64,000 bases of DNA. It comes from Dentipellis sp. KUC8613 (taxonomy: Eukaryota > Basidiomycota > Agaricomycetes > Russulales > Hericiaceae). How positions within the stretch are numbered: the first letter of the stretch is position 1; each line of letters opens with the position of its first letter. The stretch is from the NCBI GenBank assembly GCA_002286715.1, contig NSJX01000038.1, forward strand, positions 1 through 64,000, given 5' to 3'. The notes beneath the pieces are model-generated. The model was given only the letters and a program-made list of their open reading frames with translations, ran no database searches and had not been told where the DNA came from. Positions 57,603 through 64,000 of this stretch are shown piece by piece. The translations under genes and the position numbers were made by a program.

Positions 57603-58460
57603 ATGGCCACCGTGAAGATCGGCACCCTCCTCATCCGGGTCAGTATTCCCTTGCTGGTCTATCGCTGCTTTGGCTCTTACGGTACACGCTATAGACTCTG
57701 GCAAAGCCCATCAGCAACCGTATCAAGACGCAGGCGAAAGAGTGCGTCGCTCTGCTTCCTCCCTCGTGGTCTCATCATGGATGCTAACGCACACACGGCC
57801 GGCACGCGCAGGCACGAGCGTTTCCGCAACATCTGCGTCTCGCTCGCGCAGACCGTCTACCGCTATGAGTTCCGGATGCGCACGAACCTGCTCGGCGAGC
57901 CCGCGAAGCACATACGGCCGCTGTCCGAAGCCCGGTGCGTCGCGTCCTTCCGTGCCTACTCACACACCTCTGACGCCGGAAATCCCCCTGTGCTCCAGGG
58001 CAATCGAGAACGGCGCGAACTTCATCGCGGAAGGGTTCCTGTTCTCCGTGGCGGCGGCGCTGATACTGGGCGAGACATGGCGCTCGTCACGCAGTTCGTC
58101 GAAGCGGCGCGACGACGTGGATGATCGAATAGAGGAGCTGCAGGCGAGTGTGGGGGACATGAAGGAGCAGCTGCGGCGCTTCGAGGAGGAGACGCAGACG
58201 CGCTTGGTCGAGGAGAGGGAGCGGTGCGCGTCTTGACCTATGCAGCCTCTCGATATACGCGTTTCTGACGGTGTGATGCTACCCGCAGGAATGACGAGTT
58301 GACAAGGATTTTGGAGCGCGTGGTGGAGATCGGGTTGAAGGGAGGCTGGGCAGAGCTGGAGGATACACCTCTGAAGATCCCCCGGATCGAGTTCCACAAG
58401 CCGCCAGATGCCTCCGCCGACTCGTCTCCATCCTCCTCGAACATTTCCAATCCGTCGTAG
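57603..58460 (+). CDS. OPA3: OPA3-like mitochondrial protein
   Basis: Homolog of the OPA3 family, associated with mitochondrial membranes and morphology. Start ATG 57603 (MATVKIGTLLI|). Exons join to give ALAKPISNRIKTQAK|, HERFRNICVSLAQTVYRYEFRMR, then PAKHIRPLSEAR|AIENGANFIAEGFLFSVAAALIL. The family core is 'KP(I/L)..IK..A', 'R..C...AQ..', 'I(R/K)PL.E..A(I/V)E.GANF..E.F.F.VA', all present. Then a charged coiled coil (DDVDDRIEELQASVGDMKEQLRR) and a last exon NDELTRILERVVEIGLKGGW..., TAG 58458-58460. About 210 residues, near the usual length. The hydrophobic segment FLFSVAAALIL is the likely membrane contact. Confidence 0.9.
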
Positions 58461-58830
58461 ACATGTTCTCCAGACTTCTGCTAGCACTCACCTCTTATCT
58501 AGAGACGGACGCCCTCCTTGTACTTCCCAATCTAATGTGAGATTTAATCAAGTATGTATATACGCGTGCGTTGTGCGAGTGGTATGCGAGTACAAATACA
58601 CTCCAAAATGTTCAAGAGAAGCGATGTCTAGGTAGGAGTAGGTGATTACACTGTACACATTGTACGATGCCAGTCGATGATAGAAGATGACAGACAAGAT
58701 GCGAAGAAACATAAACACAGAAAGAAGACACTAAAAGATAAAAAGGTCAAAAGCAAGGAGTAGAGTAATATGCGCCATACAGGCAAAGCAACTGTCCACC
58801 ACCACGAAAGCAAGCAAAGCACCCACCCTC
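58461..58830. other. Intergenic, convergent 3' ends
   Basis: Between the stops of OPA3 (+) and the GH5 gene (-). AT-rich, fitting 3' UTRs; no gene seen. Confidence 0.45.
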
Positions 58831-61600
58831 TCACCAACACCGCCCGAAGCAGTCCCTCAGCTTGCCCCACAGCCGCCCACACAGGCCCAAGCGCGCGCGC
58901 TCCTCGACCGTCCATATCCGCCCGCCGCGCCGCGTCACCTCGATCGTGTACTCCTTGTCCGGCTCGCCCGGCGCCGGCACCGGGTACCACCACTTCAGGA
59001 TCGCGCCCTCCATCTCCCAGCGGCCGTCCGACACGCGCACGTCCGCGGCGAGCCCGCCGACGTGGTGCGGCGGCGAGAGCGCAGGGTGCACGCGGGCGGG
59101 CGGGTACGCGCTGAGCGTCTCGCTCGAGCGGCCGCCCGAGCTCGGGATGTCGTCGATGGGCGACGACAGGCTGTCTGAGGCTCCCCCGGCGAGCAGCGAG
59201 CCGACTGTGCGGTCGCTGGCGTAGTGCACGATGGGCAGGAAGATCTCCGTGGCGGGGAACGCGTGCTTCTGGTGTGTGACGTCGGTCGACGCGAGCGAGA
59301 ACAGTGAGGAGGGTGTGCCGGGGCGCGTGGACGCATGCACGGGCGCGTCCTGTGCGCGCACGCGCACGCGCAACTTGAAAGTGGTCTTGGCGATGTCGAA
59401 GTGGATGTCGGTTGGAACGCCGACCACGGCGACCGGGTATGGTCTGCTGAAGGCCTTCACGGCACGTGCGCCGTCCGTGAGGAAATCGTACGCGTTCTCC
59501 CAGCGCTCGGCATCGGTGATCTCGGGCCTGCGGGTCTCGTCGTTGAGGACCGCTCCAGCGATGGGGAGGGACGATAGCGAGAGTACTGATGTTGCGGCGG
59601 CACCCCAGCGCGGGCCCTTCTGGCGGAGCAGCAGAGCGGACGACTTGTCCGCCAGGTTGCCAGCATAGATGTCGTCCCCCTCCTTCTGCCGCAGGTCGTC
59701 GGCAGTCCAGAGACTGAGATCCTCCATGTTCCACCCGTCGCCCCACGCGTGTGAGCCGTCGGGACAGTACGTCCATATGGAGTAGCTGAGCGCGTTCGGG
59801 CCATCCGCAGCGTTCAGACTTGCATCGAGTGCGCGCTGCTGCCGCGAGTAGTCGCCCTTGTACTTGCCGCCGTCGGTCCAGCCGTACGCGCGCTTCTTGT
59901 CCATGTCGTACGGGATGCCGATCTCGCCGATGATAGTCGGGTACGCGCCGAGGATCTCCGCGTCCGACTTGAGCACGCCGAGCTGCTCCTGCAGCGACTT
60001 GCGGATCGCACTCTCGCCGATCTTGACCGCCTGCACCTTCGTGCGGTACTTGCCGCGCAGAAGCCCGAGCGCGTCGGCGTTGAACCAGTTCCAGTGGCGC
60101 GTGACGAGCGTCAGGCCGTCGTAGTAATGCGTCGAGTAACAGCACCGGCCGCGGAGGTCGGTTTCTTCGAGCGGCGGGGGCTGTGCAAAGACGGGCGGCG
60201 CGACAAATTGTATGCCCTCGGGGTGGGCCACGCGGATGCGGGCCGCGTACGCCTGCCAGTGCGGACGCCAGAGGTCGGCGATGAACGCGACGTCGCGGTC
60301 GCCATCGCCGTCGTCCGTGTCCGGGAGCGAGCGGAAGTAGTCGGGGCGCATCACGAATCCGGTCTCGACGTCCCAGATGCCGTGTTGGGCCCAGATGCAT
60401 TCACCGAGAAGCCACTCGGGATCGCGATGCCAGCCATAGCGTGGATGCACGCCGCCGGGCTCGGTTTCCGGGTCCGCCCACATGCGGCGTCCTTTGGGGT
60501 CGATGGTGACGGTGCCGTCGCGCCGCGGACCAAAGGCGTTGAAGGCCCAGTGTTCGACGGTCTGGGGCTGGCCCATGCCGAGACGCAGAGATTGTGCGGG
60601 GGTGGGTGCGGTGCCCTTCTTGAGTGTCGAGCCTTGCTCTTGCGGGAGCTCGTTCAGGTCCGGATATCCGATGAAACCCTCCGCGGGTTCGTTCATGCTG
60701 TCCCAGCCGATGACGCACTCATCAAGAAGCCCGCCGGCATCGCGAATGCGGTCTGCGAGGCGTCCGAACGCTTCGACGTAGTGTGATTGGAGGTAATCCT
60801 GGATGTTTTGGCCATCGAGGATGCATTTCGGCGCGTAGTAGCTGCCGGCAAAGAATAGCGTGAAGAGTGTTTGGGAGGCGAGTCGCCCGTAGTTAGTGGA
60901 CCAGATCATGGCAGGGAGGGTTGCGGGATCTGGTTGGTGCGCAAGGGGATATTCGCAGTGGAGAATGGCGGCCTGTGTGGCAGTGAAGTTACGTGGATCG
61001 ATGCCGCAAGCAGGCAACGTCCAGTAGGGTGCGCCAGAGCCGCCTGAGAAGCGTGACCACTGGAGCGAAATTCGTGAGCTGGCATGATGAGGAACGAAGG
61101 TGGAGTGTGAACCCACAATATCTTGGTGTGGATCTATGTACACCTTAAATCCGTACTCCTTACATTTTCGGAGGACACGAATTGTATAGTCCATGAACTC
61201 GTAGTCGTATTGGCCACTACAAGCCACGTTGAGCTACCAACTTCATAGCAAGCATCAACACTCACGGGCCCTCATGCTCTAGCGATTCCCAAGTGACTGG
61301 GTAGCGCAGGACGTTGAACCCCCAGCCACGGAGCCTCGCGAGATGTAAATCAGCCGATCCGTCGTCTACGTTCAACGGCCTGCCGATGAAGCTTTTGCCT
61401 TCGGCTTCTGCATCGTCCCAGAAGCCATTCAAAATGTAGGAGGGCTCGCCGACGGGGGCCTTCGACGAGCCAGAGAGGTTGACGCCGCGAAACAATAGGG
61501 TGCGGCCTGTGGAGTCGACGAAGCTGCCGTCGATGGTGTGTATGAAGTTCGGTGAAGTCGGATTCCCCGTTGCAGGGGATACGGCGGGGACCCGCGGCAT
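58831..61600 (-). CDS. GH5 steryl-beta-glucosidase / EGCrP-type glycosidase
   Basis: Intracellular-type GH5 (subfamily 12-like) beta-glucosidase that in fungi removes glucose from ergosteryl glucoside or glucosylceramide. Start ATG 61600 (MPRVPAVSPATGNPTSPNFI), no signal peptide. N-terminal VDSTGRTLLFRGVNLSGSSK, then RLRGWGFNVLRYPVTWESLE|, FMDYTIRVLRKCKEYGFKVYIDPHQDI|WSRFSGGSGAPYWTL. The acid/base Glu is in GWDSMNEPAEGF; the nucleophile Glu is in YPTIIGEIGIPYDM. Further markers: HWNWFNADALG, LSYSIWTYCPDGSHAWGDGWNMEDLS. A C-terminal beta domain ends GKLRDCFGRCW, TGA 58831-58833. Two introns only (about 61264-61218 and 61120-61061), which is few for this window. About 850 residues. Both catalytic residues are intact. 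Confidence 0.88.
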
Positions 61601-62856
61601 GATAACCTAAGGTCGAAGATGAAAAGGGGAGGAGGGAAGGAGGAGAGTAAGTGAAGGGGTAACTGGGGAGACATAAAGCTTACAGTCGTACGACTAACTT
61701 GCTTTTCATAAGGTTAGGGTCTCTATTACGTGCTATCTCCATTAGGAGCTTCAATAAGGAACCACGACTCCGTCTTTGCCCTTGGTTACCTCCCATCTCC
61801 TTATACGCTACAATGTGTTCGAAGCATGGCAAACACGCATTACAATAGACAGGCCAGTACTATTTTCATAGCCCGTATTGACCGCTACAATTATAGTGTC
61901 TCCAACGTTCTCTGAGAACGGCATGCGTTGTCGGACATCACGGCCAGCCGACTTCCGGACCGCTCAGCCCCGCTGAGCGTTTCTCCGCCCTACTAGGCAG
62001 TTTCAGGCATATCGGAGAAACTTACTGACAGGCGGAAGGGCCGCCTGACAAGCAGCCCTCATGGCTCACGACGCTATGCACCCTTTGGGCAATGCTCGCA
62101 AACGCTTGGTCAGGGCATTTGGGAGCGTTGTAATCCGATTCAGTTGACGCCGAGCACAGATGGAGACGGACAGCATGCATATGCCTGCGCAGATACTGTC
62201 AATCCTGTGCGCCCCGAAATACCTAGGGTGCCGGCCCGCTCTTGCAGCGCGTCTTCCACCCGCCTCCACAAGACTGGAACATCCTTTCGGCGGGTCTAGG
62301 ACCCCAAACATACCGTCGAAAGCCTCTGAATCTCGAATCCGGGAGTACATACGAAGATACGACAACGTGCTCGTCAAAGCCCGGCGCATCTCTCTACCTC
62401 TGGGGCATATGGTGCGTAAGGATCGTGCGACAGTATCCGTATAGGCCCTATACTCAACGCTGGGCATAGTTGCCTCGGATGAGAAACCTGAGTGAAGATA
62501 TCACATTCTACATAATTTCGATTATGACCAGAGACCATATGCATTACAGCGGTGTGATAAAGCTTGCGATGCTTTGCACGGTGACCGGAAGACCTGGGCG
62601 GACGCGGGAAGCATTTACGTGACGGAGAGAACAGTATACTTTCATTCACTTACACTGAGCACTGAGCACGATCGATGAAGGAGCGAAGGTGTACATAGTC
62701 ACTGGTCGAGGCATATGGTCGCACCGAGACACAATTCACGATATATTGGCCTCTTTCAGCCGTACTAGTTTGAATATTCTTCACAAGAACGAACAGTCTT
62801 GCCAGGATCGTTCCGAATAGAACCTGAGTATTCAGGAAAACATCCGAGCGCAAGGC
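61601..62856. other. Intergenic
   Basis: Upstream region of the GH5 gene and downstream flank of U6 copy 2. Short open frames on both strands have no recognised content. An imperfect CCGCTCAGCCCCGCTGAGCG inverted repeat lies at about 61961-61980. No gene seen. Confidence 0.35.
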
Positions 62857-62922
62857 AAAAATAAATATTGAGACCCGTAGGTCTACCACTCTGGGAAAGC
62901 GTGTCATCCTTGTGCAGGGGCC

Positions 62923-62953
<31 letters not shown>

Positions 62954-62977
62954 TTCGTATGTCACCCCGAAGGGGAC
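62857..62977 (-). ncRNA. U6 spliceosomal snRNA, copy 2
   Basis: Same RNA as 55482-55600, on the opposite strand, identical through the body as far as I could compare: GTCCCCTTCGGGG start, ACAGAGA box, GACACGC, the AGACC-TACG-GGTCT 3' hairpin and CAATATTTATTTTT stop. The flanks beyond the stop differ (TTTTTGCC here, TTTTCGTC in copy 1), so the copies can be told apart. Confidence 0.93.
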
Positions 62978-63017
62978 ATGAGCTGCTGACAGTGACCGGT
63001 AGCGGCGCGCCGCGGTT

Positions 63018-63060
63018 GGGATTTTGCTCGGGCGGCGGGTGTCGCGGCTCGCTTAACTGC
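63018..63060 (-). promoter_or_regulatory. U6 upstream control block, copy 2
   Basis: Minus strand: GCAGTTAAGCGAGCCGCGA directly followed by CACCCGCCGCCCGAGCAAAA. Copy 1 has the same blocks with a 7-nt insertion between them. The block ends 41 bp before the RNA start. Confidence 0.65.
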
Positions 63061-63706
63061 AGGGTACAGGTAACAGAGCTGCTTTAGCTGAAGTTTCTTA
63101 GATGGCGGGCTGGGTTTCTGAAGCTTCATGGTCACTCGCATGCGCGGCTACGATTCAGTGGGATATATTCTTTCACTGCAACGTGCGGTACCGTCTGGAA
63201 TCATCCACCTGCAGGCCGCGTCGAAGCCAGACGACTCGCGATGAGGTCTCTCCAGGTTGCGGACGAGTAGACAACTCAGCTGTGGTTCCAGCGTGAACAA
63301 GATGGTCATTGAAAGGAAAGGCAGGGTAGTCGCCATATTTTATACGAATGCCAGTGCCTGAGGCTACATTTTTGGTAGGTAATGGGGGGTTTACCTAGAG
63401 TGTCGGATTAGTATGCACGTCGGGATTACTATGAATATGTGCGATACCTGAGATATATTGATGTCCTGGCCCATCCTCGCCGGAATTGTTTCCAATCCAG
63501 AGATGCAGTACATCAAAGTCCGTACACACCCAAGTATATTTTGGTATATCATTCGAGACTTGAGCATGGCCAAAGACAGTCGAAATGAGTGGTGGTAATA
63601 ATTGACCAGCGACTGGGTGCGGTTGGAAATCACAGATGCTGGAATGCAACAGTTGATTGGACGTTTATAGTGCTCGCGGGGAATGGCTAGATACCATGAA
63701 CGCCAT
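63061..63706. other. Intergenic
   Basis: Upstream flank of U6 copy 2 and 3' flank of the partial gene. Open frames at 63391-63774 (-) run into that gene in the wrong frame. No gene seen. Confidence 0.35.
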
Positions 63707-64000
63707 TCAATAGAAGAACTCCACGCCTCTCTTCCCAATGATCTTCTTCTCGGCCTTTGTGTAGTCCTCCTCATGAATCTCGATTACCTCGCCATGTCGC
63801 GTACCAGCATGGGTCACCGATGACGCCTCGCTTGGCCGGCAACAGTGTGAGCCCACGATGCGACCTGGCGTACGCAGTGCCAGCCTGAGATAGCTGACGT
63901 TGGGGAGCGCTTTGAGGAGTTCTTCCGCGTAGCCATCAACATTGGCAGGCTCATCAGCTTGGCCTTCGTCAATGAGCCGATCTGCGAAGATTTCGAGAGA
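63707..64000 (-). CDS. Partial gene, C-terminus of an unassigned protein
   Basis: Open from the window edge: SLEIFADRLIDEGQADEPAN, then VDGYAEELLKALPNVSYLRL, ALRTPGRIVGSHCCRPS and VIEIHEEDYTKAEKKIIGKRG, ending VEFFY and TGA 63707-63709. The 'LPNVSYLRLAL' piece resembles the LRR-like tails of basidiomycete F-box proteins, but that is only a guess. The N-terminus lies outside the window. Confidence 0.65.
   Translation of the reverse strand, partial: SLEIFADRLIDEGQADEPANVDGYAEELLKALPNVSYLRLALRTPGRIVGSHCCRPSEASSVTHAGTRHGEVIEIHEEDYTKAEKKIIGKRGVEFFY

Noticed and set aside
58646..60400. Minus-strand Arg-rich frame of 584 codons
   Set aside because: Shifted frame over the GH5 gene; GC-rich codon bias keeps it open.
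60094..60786. Plus-strand frame of 230 codons
   Set aside because: Antisense of the GH5 catalytic region.

Overview
The window is a 64 kb piece of fungal nuclear DNA, almost certainly from an agaricomycete basidiomycete (mushroom or polypore type). Genes are split by many short (about 50-65 bp) GT..AG introns, packed on both strands, and several proteins belong to groups I know mainly from basidiomycetes: F-box proteins with long unassigned C-termini, DUF6593 proteins, a DUF6697 protein, and an intersectin-like Cin1. Exon joins below were worked out by eye from splice signals and conserved motifs; ends marked approximate are uncertain. A 440-bp run of N (29261-29700) is an assembly gap.

Layout. 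0.5-11.5 kb holds housekeeping genes: an F-box gene (+), the translesion polymerase REV1 (-), the NatC subunit NAA35/MAK10 (-) and, from a shared 91-bp promoter, mitochondrial tryptophanyl-tRNA synthetase (+). 12.1-13.4 kb is an MDR-type NAD(P) oxidoreductase. 14.3-19.4 kb is a secreted GH31 alpha-glucosidase gene broken inside an exon by a 1.73-kb element with 27-bp terminal inverted repeats and a 3-bp target duplication. A small secreted double-psi beta-barrel protein, a doubtful gene and an F-box gene follow (all -). 24.8-29.1 kb encodes a Rap1-type telomere protein with a long hexapeptide repeat.

After the gap come a SAM methyltransferase (+) and three DUF6593 paralogs (-). A roughly 2.2-kb dispersed repeat sits between the second and third paralogs, and a second copy in the opposite orientation lies at about 52-54.7 kb. 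Between the copies are a MYND-finger/pRiA4b-Orf3-like gene (+), a DUF6697 gene (+) and a 7.1-kb CIN1 gene (-) that combines Pan1-like Prk1-site repeats, EH, coiled coil, WH2, two SH3, DH and PH domains.

The right end has two U6 snRNA genes 7.4 kb apart in opposite orientation. Only the RNA and a block about 42 bp upstream match between them, and both carry an extra 3' hairpin with a UACG loop. Between them lie an unassigned gene (-), OPA3 (+) and a GH5 steryl-glucosidase-type gene (-). The window closes inside a partial unassigned gene (-).

The most notable signals are the fresh-looking transposon insertion in the alpha-glucosidase gene, the paired dispersed elements with a conserved 16-bp palindrome, TATA box and splice sites but no conserved long reading frame, and the duplicated U6 genes.
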